A stretch of DNA of 64,000 bases, from NCBI GenBank assembly GCA_028066595.1, contig JALCBJ010000005.1, positions 107,933 through 171,932 on the forward strand. The letters are read 5' to 3'. Shown here piece by piece: positions 1 to 9,024 of the stretch. The translations under genes were made by a program, and so were the position numbers. This DNA comes from Thermoanaerobaculia bacterium. GTDB taxonomy: Bacteria; Acidobacteriota; Thermoanaerobaculia; Multivoradales; J023. Under the pieces are notes generated by a model. The model was not told the origin of the DNA. It saw only the letters and a list, made by a program, of their open reading frames with translations, and ran no database searches. Each line of letters starts with the position of its first letter. Position 1 is the first letter of the stretch.

Positions 1-281
1 TTGGGCTCACCCTCGAGTTGACTGAGCCGGTAGCGAGGACCCATGAGGTCGACGATGACAGGAACGAATCGCCCCAACTCGCCGGCGATACGACGGACTC
101 TGCGCAGGATTGCGCCGTGAAACTCGTGGTCTCCATGGGAGAGGTTCAGACGGACGACATCGACTCCGGCCTCCAACAACTGACGCAGCATGGGCTCGTC
201 GCCGCTGGCCGGGCCGACGGTAGCCACGATCTTGGCGCGGCGCGGATGGGCGTTGGTTCGTTGCGCGGCTCGATGGGGCAT
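1..281 (-). CDS. pyk: Pyruvate kinase, N-terminal fragment (truncated by window edge)
   Basis: Minus-strand translation from ATG at 281 reads MPHRAAQRTNAHPRRAKIVATVGPASGDEPMLRQLLEAGVDVVRLNLSHGDHEFH..., the typical pyruvate kinase N-terminus (KIVATVGPAS, VRLNLSHG). Confidence 0.9.
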   Translation of the reverse strand, partial: MPHRAAQRTNAHPRRAKIVATVGPASGDEPMLRQLLEAGVDVVRLNLSHGDHEFHGAILRRVRRIAGELGRFVPVIVDLMGPRYRLSQLEGEP

Positions 282-376
282 GTGGAAAGAAACTCCCGGG
301 GATGTAGATGGGCGGCCGTCAGTTTGCCGGTTCGCAGTGCTTTCTACCGATTCTTGCAGCTCGAGCCGAACTTCTG

Positions 377-408
377 AATAAAGAAACGGCGGGGATATCC
401 CCGCCGTT
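377..408 (-). terminator. Rho-independent terminator downstream of the Ala/Glu-rich lipoprotein gene
   Basis: Perfect 24-bp palindrome AACGGCGGGGATATCCCCGCCGTT (385-408); on the minus strand it is followed by TTTCTTTATT. Confidence 0.7.
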
Positions 409-446
409 GCCAGACAAAGTGACGCCGATGGGGCGTCGGAACCCGA

Positions 447-770
447 TCAGCTGTCGCCTTCGCCCTCGGCGTCCTCTTCGGCCGTGGCTTCGCCTTCTCC
501 AGCCTCTCCGGCTTCCCCGGCTTCTCCTTCAGCTTCTTCTCCCATCGCCTCGGCTTCTTCGGCGACCGCTTCCGCAGCTCCTTCCGCAGCTTCCGCCACG
601 TCCTCCGCGGCTTCCTCCAAGGCGTCAGCAGCTTCAGCGGCGGTCTCTTCCACTGCCTCGGCGGCCGCTTCGGCCGGCTCGGCTGGTGGCGCGGACTCTC
701 CCGCGCAGGCGACCAGACCCAGGATCGTCAAGAGCGATGCGACGAGCAGCAGTGCCTTGATCTTCTTCAC
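447..770 (-). CDS. Small Ala/Glu-rich low-complexity lipoprotein
   Basis: MKKIKALLLVASLLTILGLVAC signal with lipobox (GLVAC), then almost only A/E/G residues; promoter-like boxes upstream and terminator downstream. Confidence 0.75.
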   Translation of the reverse strand: MKKIKALLLVASLLTILGLVACAGESAPPAEPAEAAAEAVEETAAEAADALEEAAEDVAEAAEGAAEAVAEEAEAMGEEAEGEAGEAGEAGEGEATAEEDAEGEGDS

Positions 771-886
771 TTCTTCCTCCGGAGCTTTGTCAGTTCAGAT
801 CCAGCCGCCGGACGCTCCGGCAGCCCGTGTCCCTCATCGTCGGCCCACAGTGGGACAACAGACCCATAGGATGGAATCAGGGGCGA

Positions 887-914
887 ATCCTAGCGGATCA
901 GAGCGTGATGTCAA
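887..914 (-). promoter_or_regulatory. Sigma70-like promoter for the 447-770 lipoprotein gene
   Basis: On the minus strand: TTGACA (909-914), 16-nt spacer, TAGGAT (887-892), upstream of the start at 770. Confidence 0.5.
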
Positions 915-1128
915 GACAGCGCGTGAACCGTCGGTGAAGTCGATGTCCAGGTGAGCCGTGGCAGTAGCCTGTCTCCGAGCGATGGCCGAAAACGCAGAAC
1001 CGCCGCGATCTGAAGGATCGCAGTGGTCTGCACGGTCACGGGCTTGTAGCCGAAGGCCTTTCTCGAGCTCGTCCGCCTCGGCGTCCTTCATCGGACGGCT
1101 CATGGGTCCGAAGTTAGAGCGCCCTCGA

Positions 1129-1690
1129 TCAGGCCGGAGGCGCGCTCGAGGAGCCCTTGCCCTCGATCTCCCCCTGCACTTTCGAGTAGATCTCCTTGAA
1201 CTTCACCGTCCAAAGGGTCATCAACTTGTTGATCTTGTCATCCGATCGGAAGGTGATCCGCTACCAGCCGATGGGTCTTCTCGCTCCACTCCAGAACGAG
1301 CGGTGCCGGGCTACCGTCGATCTCCTGCGGCTCCCGTAGCGTGACGCGGACGCCGCGGAAGTGGGTGCGTTGAAGGGCTGTCGCCTCGAGCGCTGCCCAC
1401 GGGAAGAAGAGCGTGGGATGGAAGGCCCGCAGCAACCAGATCGGATGCAACAGGAGGCCTTCGCCGGACACGCCGATCACCAGGATCCCGTGGAACGCGA
1501 AGCCGTTCATCACAGCAGTGCAAAAGTGAAACTTGCGACCCCGGAACCCGCCGCCATGGTCTCGCAACCGGTACGACTTCGCGAGCGTTTGCCACCCGTT
1601 ACGGTCGGCCGACATGAAGCTCATGTAGAGCAGGATGCCGACAGTCGTCACGGCGATGGTGGCGACTACTGTGGTGACGATGAGCTGCAT
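1129..1690 (-). CDS. Hypothetical N-terminally membrane-anchored protein; probable single-base frameshift near 1261
   Basis: ORF 1238-1690 (TM helix at N-terminus) ends at ...KTHRLVADHLPIG*. Removing one base near 1261 continues as ...KTHRLVRITFRSDDKINKLMTLWTVKFKEIYSKVQGEIEGKGSSSAPPA*, stop at 1129-1131. Confidence 0.55.
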
Positions 1691-1719
1691 GGCGGCGGGA
1701 AGTATATGGGGATGTCAGC

Positions 1720-3858
1720 TCAGAAATCCCATCCGAAGGCCAGGCGGAACGACCGACCGGGCTCGCTGATCCGCTCCCTTGTGAACGGGTTCGGTGAGTT
1801 GAGGTGGCTGGCATACGCCTCGTCCGTGACGTTGTCCACGAAAAGCGCCAAGGAAACGCCCTTTCCGGTTCGAAGGCCGGCCCCGATGTCGAAGACCTCG
1901 TATCCCGGCGTCACCTGTTCGAATCGCGAGACCGCAACACGATCCTGCCGATCGACCCAGCGTACGACACCGTCGATCCACCAACTATCGTTGGGTGTCA
2001 AGCGCAGACCCAGCTCGGCGCGTAGCGGTGAGATGCCCAGAACCGGTTCGTTCAGCTCCTCGTCCTCGGCTCGAACCCAGCTCATGGACGCACGCCACCC
2101 GACGACGTCGTTCGTCTGGTGGCGGATCGACACCTCGCCGCCGAAGTAGATGGCCCGGTCACCGTTGACGTAGCGATAGACCAGGGGTGGACTGAGCGGC
2201 AGGCGCTTCGGCAGCTCCGGGTCTGGCGACACTGTGATGTATTCGTCGATGCGGCGGTAGAACCCACCCACTTCGAGATAGAGGTCACCGTAGCGCGCTC
2301 GGGCGCCCCCGTCGAGCTCGAGACTCGTTTCCGGATCGACCAGAGGATTGCCCATGAACTCGGCCGCGAGCTGGAACTTGGTAGCCGGGAATCGGTCGGA
2401 GTAGCGCTCCAGGACGGTAGCGGACCGAACGGCCCGCCCGAGACCGAATTCGAGGGTCCAGTGCTTGCCCGCCTCGACGATGGCATTCACCGCAGCGCTG
2501 AGATTTGTTTCGCTCTGGTCAGAGGCACCTACCGTATTGGCCGCGAAGAAGTCGGACACGTCTCCTGTCGAGGCCTCGACCCGATCGGCACGAACCGTGG
2601 CGCCATAGCGGACGCGGTTGCGCCGGGTCACGACCTGCGCCCAGCCGCCTAGGTTTTGGATCACGGCATCGGGCCAGACTTGATCGGTGAAGATCACGAG
2701 GTCGTTGCTCCGTCGCGAGATGGTCCGGGTGGCGGTTTGCTCGACGCGGTATTGGTCGAGGCCAAACGAGAACTTCGTGTCGCCGTGGGACGCGAGGTCG
2801 AGACGCAGCCTGCCACCGGAGGTGTTCGATTCCGTGGGCAGGTCGATGCGTAGGCCGAACGGCGGAATACGTCCCGGCATGTCCGATGCCGTCGGCTTTC
2901 CCTCGTTGTTCATAAGGTGATCTTTGCGATTGGAGTAGAGCTCCGCGGTAAACCCCTCGATCCGGTCGCGGCCTGCCCATCGCAATTCGAAAGCGTGGGA
3001 ACGAGTATCGAAGTACGTTGCGTCGAGGATCCGACCCGGATAGTCCAGGTCGTCCTGCTCTTGGAAACCACCGCTGTAGTCGATCGTCAAGTTTTGAGAC
3101 GGTCGGAATCCCAGTCTCCAACGTAGGTCGTGGGACCTGTAACCGCCGGGAACCGACGCTCCTCTTCCGTCTTCGTATTCCTCGCCGGATCGGCGGCCGA
3201 GACCGAGATGGAAGCGGAGCCGATCCGTCGCTGCGGAAACGGAGCCGTAGGTGTCTGCCGTGTCACCGTTTTCGCCCCATACGGCATCCAGTCGGCCCTG
3301 CCAGACAAGGCCGCTGGACGGTTCGGAGAAATCGGGTCTCACGGTGACCAGCCGAATTGCGGACAGCGTCCCTGAGCCCCAGGTCAGAGCATAGGGGCCT
3401 TTTACGACCTCCAAGCTCTGGACGGACCGGGGGCCGACATGGGATAGATCGGAGTCCATGCGTGCGGGACCGGCTGCGAAGGTTCGCGTACCGTCGACGA
3501 ACATGGCGATTTGAGATTCCTGGAGTCCACGGATCGCGGGTTCCAGGTTGATGGTGCCTCGGCGGACCGCGTCGAGACCGGCGATGTACCGCAGATGGTC
3601 CACCACGTCTTGCGATCCGCCGTTCGTCAGATCTGAACCCGGGATCCGCAGTGATGTAGCTAGCTCGGGGAGGCTCGAAGTCACGGTGATCTCAGCACGT
3701 ACTGTGTGGCGATCTTCTTGGTCAGGCGCCGACTCGTTCGGCGGTGTGTCGGTCGTCGACTCCGAGGCGACGGCGGGGGGGAGCGTCAGGACGGTTGATA
3801 GGAAGAGCGGAGTCAGGTAGACCGTGGCGTTGCGAAGGGCTTGAAATCGTTGTTTCAT
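1720..3858 (-). CDS. TonB-dependent outer-membrane receptor
   Basis: Signal peptide, plug-domain motifs (AIRGLQESQIAMFVDGTRTF, VEVVKGPYALTWGSG) and C-terminal beta-barrel ending in aromatic (FRLAFGWDF). Start taken at MKQRFQALRNA. Confidence 0.85.
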   Translation of the reverse strand: MKQRFQALRNATVYLTPLFLSTVLTLPPAVASESTTDTPPNESAPDQEDRHTVRAEITVTSSLPELATSLRIPGSDLTNGGSQDVVDHLRYIAGLDAVRRGTINLEPAIRGLQESQIAMFVDGTRTFAAGPARMDSDLSHVGPRSVQSLEVVKGPYALTWGSGTLSAIRLVTVRPDFSEPSSGLVWQGRLDAVWGENGDTADTYGSVSAATDRLRFHLGLGRRSGEEYEDGRGASVPGGYRSHDLRWRLGFRPSQNLTIDYSGGFQEQDDLDYPGRILDATYFDTRSHAFELRWAGRDRIEGFTAELYSNRKDHLMNNEGKPTASDMPGRIPPFGLRIDLPTESNTSGGRLRLDLASHGDTKFSFGLDQYRVEQTATRTISRRSNDLVIFTDQVWPDAVIQNLGGWAQVVTRRNRVRYGATVRADRVEASTGDVSDFFAANTVGASDQSETNLSAAVNAIVEAGKHWTLEFGLGRAVRSATVLERYSDRFPATKFQLAAEFMGNPLVDPETSLELDGGARARYGDLYLEVGGFYRRIDEYITVSPDPELPKRLPLSPPLVYRYVNGDRAIYFGGEVSIRHQTNDVVGWRASMSWVRAEDEELNEPVLGISPLRAELGLRLTPNDSWWIDGVVRWVDRQDRVAVSRFEQVTPGYEVFDIGAGLRTGKGVSLALFVDNVTDEAYASHLNSPNPFTRERISEPGRSFRLAFGWDF

Positions 3859-4026
3859 CAATCTCTCTCGTAGGCTCTGGGGATTTTTGACACGCGAAAA
3901 GCCATCGGTACCGATACGTGGCACCGACGCTCTTTCGCGCGAAGCGAGCGGCAGGCGATCGAGGTCGGCGGCGGGCTATCACGTGGCACCGCAGCGTTCC
4001 GATGGACCCGATCGGGGAGCGAGAAG

Positions 4027-4479
4027 CTACAAGAGAGAGTTCGGCGGGGGCCGCGGGAGCAGGTTTGGATCCTGCGTGGGTATCCCGCGCAGTGCATCGA
4101 CCGAACGGCTGATCGGTTCCGCTGAATATGATCCGGCCTCTGAGCGGTAGGGCGGTGGTCCTACCCACGGCGGCTTCGGGGCGGTATCGCGGACGGCTCC
4201 CGGACACGGGCTGGAGAGCGCCCGGTCGACCGGGTGGCGTTGTAGTCCGCGCCCGGTGGTGCCGACCGCAACGAGGGGACGACCGTCGGAACGAGCGAGC
4301 AGCATGCAGCAGCAGCTCTCGTTCTCAACGCTGCACGCCATGGTGCAGAAACTCGTCGACGATTGGACGGCCGCGATGGCGGGCGATACGACGCCATAGG
4401 CCAGCCAGAGCGCTAGCGCCGCAGCGAGCATCTGCGTCCGCCCTTGTCTCCGAAGCTGCAGGTGGCGTGGAGTCGTCAT
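4027..4479 (-). CDS. Small secreted Cys-rich protein
   Basis: Signal sequence (MLAAALALWLAYGVVSPAIA) followed by FCTMACSVENESCCCM; upstream of the TonB receptor on the same strand. Confidence 0.5.
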   Translation of the reverse strand: MTTPRHLQLRRQGRTQMLAAALALWLAYGVVSPAIAAVQSSTSFCTMACSVENESCCCMLLARSDGRPLVAVGTTGRGLQRHPVDRALSSPCPGAVRDTAPKPPWVGPPPYRSEAGSYSAEPISRSVDALRGIPTQDPNLLPRPPPNSLL

Positions 4480-4541
4480 CGGTTCGTCCGCTGCGTGCCT
4501 CACCCTATCTCAATAGCCTCTACTAGATTTGAGGGTTCTTA

Positions 4542-4573
4542 GATCTGGGAGTCTCTTGGATCTGGGAGTCTCT
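4542..4573. repeat. Two direct copies of GATCTGGGAGTCTCT, 17-bp period, in an upstream region
   Basis: Exact 15-nt copies at 4542-4556 and 4559-4573, just upstream of the GTG start at 4588. Confidence 0.8.
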
Positions 4574-4587
4574 GCTATCTTTCGCCG

Positions 4588-5172
4588 GTGTCCTTTCTCA
4601 AATCTCTTTCCGGACAGGCAGTTCTGTTCGACGTCCTGGAGGCATTCCCCGAGAGCGCGCGGCCGTTGATGGATTTCCACGACGTGGTGCTGCGAGGCCC
4701 GTCTCCCCTGGGTGTAGAACAGCGCGAGTTGATCGCTGCCTATGTCTCCGGGCTCAACGCATGCCACTGGTGTCATCGGATCCACACTCGCGTAGCGGCG
4801 GCTTTCGGCGTGGATCGAGATCTGCTGGAGCAGGTGGTCGACGACGTGGATTCGAGTGCTGTGGCGGAGGAGATGAAGCCGCTGCTGCGGTTGGTGCGCA
4901 AGCTGACGCTGACTCCCGGTCGCATGACCCGAGCCGACGCCGAGGCCGTTTTCGCCGTCGGTTGGGACGACCGGGCCTTGCACGACACGGTGTCGATCTG
5001 TGCGCTCTTCAATTTCATGAATCGGCTGGTGGAAGGTCTGGGAATCGGTGGTGACACCGAAGATCTCGACATCGCGGCTCGGCGAATCTACGAGCGAGGA
5101 TACGGAGCTCTGGTGAGCCGGCCGGATCTCGAGTCCGCCTCAGACGTCGGTCAGCCGGACGACGAGGAGTAG
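4588..5172 (+). CDS. Carboxymuconolactone decarboxylase/AhpD-like (peroxidase-related) protein
   Basis: LGVEQRELIAAYVSGLNACHWCHRIHTRVAAAFGVD contains the CxxC-xxxH AhpD-like motif. Confidence 0.8.
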   Translation: MSFLKSLSGQAVLFDVLEAFPESARPLMDFHDVVLRGPSPLGVEQRELIAAYVSGLNACHWCHRIHTRVAAAFGVDRDLLEQVVDDVDSSAVAEEMKPLLRLVRKLTLTPGRMTRADAEAVFAVGWDDRALHDTVSICALFNFMNRLVEGLGIGGDTEDLDIAARRIYERGYGALVSRPDLESASDVGQPDDEE

Positions 5173-5176
5173 GCGC

Positions 5177-5761
5177 GTGACGCGCGCGGTGCGTCTTCGA
5201 GCCGTTGTCGGCTCCCTCAATCCGGTCAAGATCGAAGCGGCGAGGACGGGAGTGCAGCGCGCCTTCCCTGGAGCGGAAGTAGACGTACGGGGAGTGGCGG
5301 TGCCGTCGGGCGTGTCGGACCAGCCTATGGACGATGAGGAAACCCGCCGCGGTGCTTTAGGGCGTGTCGAGGCTGCCGCCCGCGCCCTTCCCGATGCGGA
5401 CCTTTGGATCGGCATGGAAGGCGGGCTCGAGCAGATGCAAGGTTCCTCCGGTCCGACGCCCGATCGCCTTTTCGCCTACGCGTGGGTCGTGGTCCGGCGT
5501 GATGGGCCAGATGGCTCCGGACGGCGCGGTGAGAGCCGTACGGCGAACTTCGAGCTTCCCCCGGAGGTCGTCGAGTTGGTGCGTGCCGGCATGGAGCTGG
5601 GAGAGGCCGACGATCGGGTGTTCGGACGCAGGAATTCGAAGTCCGAGGAAGGGGCGGTCGGTCTGCTCACCCGCGGCCTGGTAACACGCGCCGAGCTATA
5701 TGCACCGGCGGTGCTACTGGCGTTGGTGCCGTTCCTCCGACGGGACCTCTTCCCTCAATAG
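5177..5761 (+). CDS. YjjX/DUF84-type inosine/xanthosine triphosphatase
   Basis: VVGSLNPVKIEAARTGVQRAFPGAEV...VPSGVSDQPMDDEETRRGALGR...ADLWIGMEGGLE are family motifs. Confidence 0.85.
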   Translation: MTRAVRLRAVVGSLNPVKIEAARTGVQRAFPGAEVDVRGVAVPSGVSDQPMDDEETRRGALGRVEAAARALPDADLWIGMEGGLEQMQGSSGPTPDRLFAYAWVVVRRDGPDGSGRRGESRTANFELPPEVVELVRAGMELGEADDRVFGRRNSKSEEGAVGLLTRGLVTRAELYAPAVLLALVPFLRRDLFPQ

Positions 5762-5823
5762 GCGGTCGCTGGAGCCTGCCTCTTCGCCTCATCCGCCTCG
5801 ATGTCACTTATGCGCCTTGCGGC

Positions 5824-7023
5824 CTATCGTCGCTCCAGCAGCAACGCCGTCCAGTCGTCCTCCAACTCCTCTTGCGTCGCTTCTCGAAGTTCCTCGAAGA
5901 GTCCGTCGAGCCAGGGACGCGATGGGTCGACTTCCGTTCTACGTACTACCTCCTCCAGAGCTTCATAGCCCAAGGGCTCTCCCTCGGACGCGGGAGCCTC
6001 GGGCAAACCATCGGTGAGCAGCAGAAGTCGTTCCCCCGGTTCCAGACGGGCGGTCACGATGCCGTAGCTCAACTCGGAGCGCAGGCCCAGAGGCAGTCTG
6101 GGTTGGGGCGCCACCAGCGAGCGTATTTCACCTCCGGGGCCGAGAACGTACGGGTCCGGTAAACCGGCGTTGGCCAGCTCGACTCGACCTTCCGGATCGA
6201 CCGCTGCCAGAGCTAGGGCAACGAACTCTCGCCGATCGAGAAAGCCAGCGAGCCGCCGGTTGAGATCGCCGAGTGTCTCGGTCACCGAGCGGTCCACGGC
6301 CACCAACGGAAGCACGGCTTTGACTGCGGCCATGATCAAGCTCGCCGCGACCCCTTTTCCTGCCACGTCGGCGACTGCGATGCGCAGGCTGCCGTCGGGT
6401 AGCGAGAAATAGTCGTAGAAGTCGCCGGCCACTCCGCGGGCTGCCAAGTTGCGCGCCGTCAGGCGGAAACGGTCGCCTCGGTGATCGGGCGCCGGTAGGA
6501 GGCGATGCTGGAGGCCCCGGGCGATCTCGAGCTCCTGAAGTGCCAGCTCTTGCCGCCGCTGTGCTTCCATCACTTGCTTCTCGGCGTCGTGCGACGTGCG
6601 CACCGCCAGGTACACATAGGCTGCAGCTGCCGCCTGCAGGTAGACCACCACACCGACGGCGAAGAACAACGCGGGTACGTGCGCCAACAGCTCCTGAGCG
6701 TCTCGCAAAGCGTTCGTGCGAGACAACAACCACGCCCAGCCGCCCGCCGCTAGCTGCCACAAGGAACTGGTCAACAGGGCGCCGATGAAGTGACTGGTGA
6801 TGGATTGCCACAGGTGGGTGCGGTCCAGCGGTGCTGATTGTGCCGGGAACCAGGCTGCCAAGCAGAGGAAGCCGAGCACCACCGTCAGTGGGACGGCGAG
6901 GGCCAGGGCGACCGGCCAGCGGACGTCGTTCTGCTGGACCACCGCGGCGAGGAGCAGCCCGGCCGGACCGAAGAGTGCTAGATAGGCGAGCAGTCGGCCC
7001 CGCTTCCCCAGGATCGGGTGCAT
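5824..7023 (-). CDS. Membrane-anchored SpoIIE/PP2C-type (RsbU-like) serine phosphatase
   Basis: Several N-terminal TM segments; ARGVAGDFYDYFSLPDGSLRIAVADVAGKGVAASLIMAAVKA; LLLTDGLPEA. Confidence 0.85.
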   Translation of the reverse strand: MHPILGKRGRLLAYLALFGPAGLLLAAVVQQNDVRWPVALALAVPLTVVLGFLCLAAWFPAQSAPLDRTHLWQSITSHFIGALLTSSLWQLAAGGWAWLLSRTNALRDAQELLAHVPALFFAVGVVVYLQAAAAAYVYLAVRTSHDAEKQVMEAQRRQELALQELEIARGLQHRLLPAPDHRGDRFRLTARNLAARGVAGDFYDYFSLPDGSLRIAVADVAGKGVAASLIMAAVKAVLPLVAVDRSVTETLGDLNRRLAGFLDRREFVALALAAVDPEGRVELANAGLPDPYVLGPGGEIRSLVAPQPRLPLGLRSELSYGIVTARLEPGERLLLLTDGLPEAPASEGEPLGYEALEEVVRRTEVDPSRPWLDGLFEELREATQEELEDDWTALLLERR

Positions 7024-7187
7024 CGATCAGGAAGCGGTTCGTACGCGGGTCCGCGGCGCGGAGCCGAGGCAACGGATCCGACTCCTGCGGCGCCTACACG
7101 GCGTGTCTCTGCGCCGTGGGTCGTTCGGAGCGCGGAGATGCTCTCTCTGCGTGAACGCCGGGCTGGGGGTTCGTGACACGCGGGCCC

Positions 7188-7925
7188 CTAGTAGGTGATT
7201 TCCAGTCCGCCCATGACCACGAATCCACGGATCAAGAGACGGGGCGCGTCCGCCGAAACGGGACGGCCGCTGCGGCTCTTTTCATCGAACCCACCCATGA
7301 ATGGGATCACCCGTACATCGACGGCCCAGTTGTCGGGCAGGCGGATCTCGACGCCACCCCAGAAGCTGAAGACATCGACGACGGCGCCTTCCGCGGCCAG
7401 CTCGGTATCGTTCAGGTCGAGCGTGTAGGCGCCGACGAAGGCCGTCGCCTGATCGCCTCGGTAGGACTGGCTCCGCGGACGCCACACGATCGTCCGAAAG
7501 ATGGCCATCGATCCCGGGTGGCTTCCGTTCTCACCCTCGCTCTCACCTCGCTTGCTGCCAGGCTCCGGCAAGAAAGAACGGATCACCGTCCAGATGCCGA
7601 TGGCGACCAAGAACAGCGGCCACTGGGACAAGATGTCGGTGATGCTGATGTCGGGGCGTATCTTCGGTAGAAAGAAGACAGCTCCCAGAGCGGTGAACAC
7701 CAAGAAGCCACCGAAATCGAGCTTCGACAGCGAAACGAATGCCAGGATGAAGAAGATCAGAGGCCAGAGCTCACCGATGTGTAGCTCGACGGGCAGCAGA
7801 TCTAGTCGAGAAAGAAGCAGCAGACCGCCGATAGTCGTCAGCACGAGGCCGAAGACGATACGAGGTACGTCTCGGGGTAAGGCAGCGTCGGGGGCGCTCG
7901 ATTGGATGGGATCACTCGATGTCAT
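7188..7925 (-). CDS. LiaF/DUF5668-like membrane protein
   Basis: TM segments (PLIFFILAF, WPLFLVAIGIW) followed by VDVFSFWGGVEIRLPDNWAVDVRVIPFMGGFDEKS. Start at MTSSDPIQ. Confidence 0.7.
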   Translation of the reverse strand: MTSSDPIQSSAPDAALPRDVPRIVFGLVLTTIGGLLLLSRLDLLPVELHIGELWPLIFFILAFVSLSKLDFGGFLVFTALGAVFFLPKIRPDISITDILSQWPLFLVAIGIWTVIRSFLPEPGSKRGESEGENGSHPGSMAIFRTIVWRPRSQSYRGDQATAFVGAYTLDLNDTELAAEGAVVDVFSFWGGVEIRLPDNWAVDVRVIPFMGGFDEKSRSGRPVSADAPRLLIRGFVVMGGLEITY

Positions 7926-8071
7926 GTCGTCCTCTTCGCGGTTCTCGTCTCCTGGCCAGGGATACGTGGGCGACTCGGGCAGGATATAGGAAACCCCACC
8001 AGCGTCCTGTGAGGATCGGTGAATGGCGGTCGCGATGGGGTAGGCGAGTCCGTCGGCACGGGCCCCTACCG

Positions 8072-8974
8072 CTACCAGGGAAGTCGGTCGAGGTCGACGT
8101 TCCCCCCGGAGATCAAGATGCCGACAGCCTTGCCTCGCACGTCGATCTTGCCGTCGAGTAGAGCCGCGACCGGCACGGCGCTGGAGGGTTCGATGACCAG
8201 CTTCATTCGCTGCCAAACCCATCGCATGGCGCGAATGATCGCTTCGTCGTCGACCGTGATCAGATCTTCCAGATTTGCACGGAGTATTCCGAAGGTCAGT
8301 TCGGATAGCGGGGTTCGCAGGCCGTCAGCGATCGTGTCGACCACGCCGACCGGCTGCCGGCTGCCGCTGCGGAACGAACGCGCAGCGTCGTCAGCTCCCT
8401 CGGGTTCGACACCGACCACCGCAGTCGTCCGGCCGAGGTGGCGGGTCGCCAAACAGGCGCCGGACATCAAGCCACCACCGCCCACCGGGCCTAGCAGCAG
8501 ATCCAAAGGTTCCGGAGCATCCTCGTGCATCTCACGGGCGGCGGTCGATTGCCCGGCGATGATGCGTCCGTCGTCGAACGGGTGGATGAGCGTCCCGCCT
8601 GTCTCGCGCAGCACTGCGGCAGCAGCCTCCTCTCGCGCGGTATGGGTGGGCGCACAGCGTGTGAGGTGGGCGCCATAGCCGCGCACCGCTTCGACCTTGA
8701 CCTCGGCCGCGCCCTCGGGCATCACCACGTGCGCGGCGACTCCCAGCAGACGTGCCGCCAGAGCCACGGCCTGGCCGTGATTACCCGACGAGTGTGTGAC
8801 TACACCGCGACCGCGGTCCTCGTCGCCGAGGCCAGAGATCGTGACGTAGGCGCCACGGAACTTGAAAGCCCCGATCCGCTGCAGGTTCTCGCACTTCAGA
8901 TACACGCGCCCACCGACTCCCTCGTCGAGGCTCGACGAGGTGAGGATCGGCGTGCGATGTGCGTGTCCGGCCAA
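8072..8974 (-). CDS. PLP-dependent threonine/serine dehydratase (fold type II)
   Basis: RTPILTSSSLDEGVGGRVYLKCENLQRIGAFKFRGA, THSSGNHGQAVALAA, GPVGGGGLMSG. Start uncertain (non-ATG possible upstream). Confidence 0.85.
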   Translation of the reverse strand: MAGHAHRTPILTSSSLDEGVGGRVYLKCENLQRIGAFKFRGAYVTISGLGDEDRGRGVVTHSSGNHGQAVALAARLLGVAAHVVMPEGAAEVKVEAVRGYGAHLTRCAPTHTAREEAAAAVLRETGGTLIHPFDDGRIIAGQSTAAREMHEDAPEPLDLLLGPVGGGGLMSGACLATRHLGRTTAVVGVEPEGADDAARSFRSGSRQPVGVVDTIADGLRTPLSELTFGILRANLEDLITVDDEAIIRAMRWVWQRMKLVIEPSSAVPVAALLDGKIDVRGKAVGILISGGNVDLDRLPW

Positions 8975-9024
8975 ACACGCCGCTGCAGCATCGAGATCCG
9001 CCGGGCCGGGTGCCGACCGAGTCG

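Noticed and set aside
308-760. Arg/Leu/Pro-rich 150-aa plus-strand ORF
   Set aside because: Alternate-frame translation of high-GC low-complexity coding DNA on the opposite strand.
484-954. Plus-strand 156-aa Ser/Ala-rich ORF
   Set aside because: Antisense shadow of the Ala/Glu-rich lipoprotein; low complexity mirrors the other strand.
834-1103. Minus-strand 89-aa ORF between the membrane protein and the lipoprotein
   Set aside because: Contains the likely promoter of the downstream lipoprotein, no recognisable domain; not supportable as a gene.
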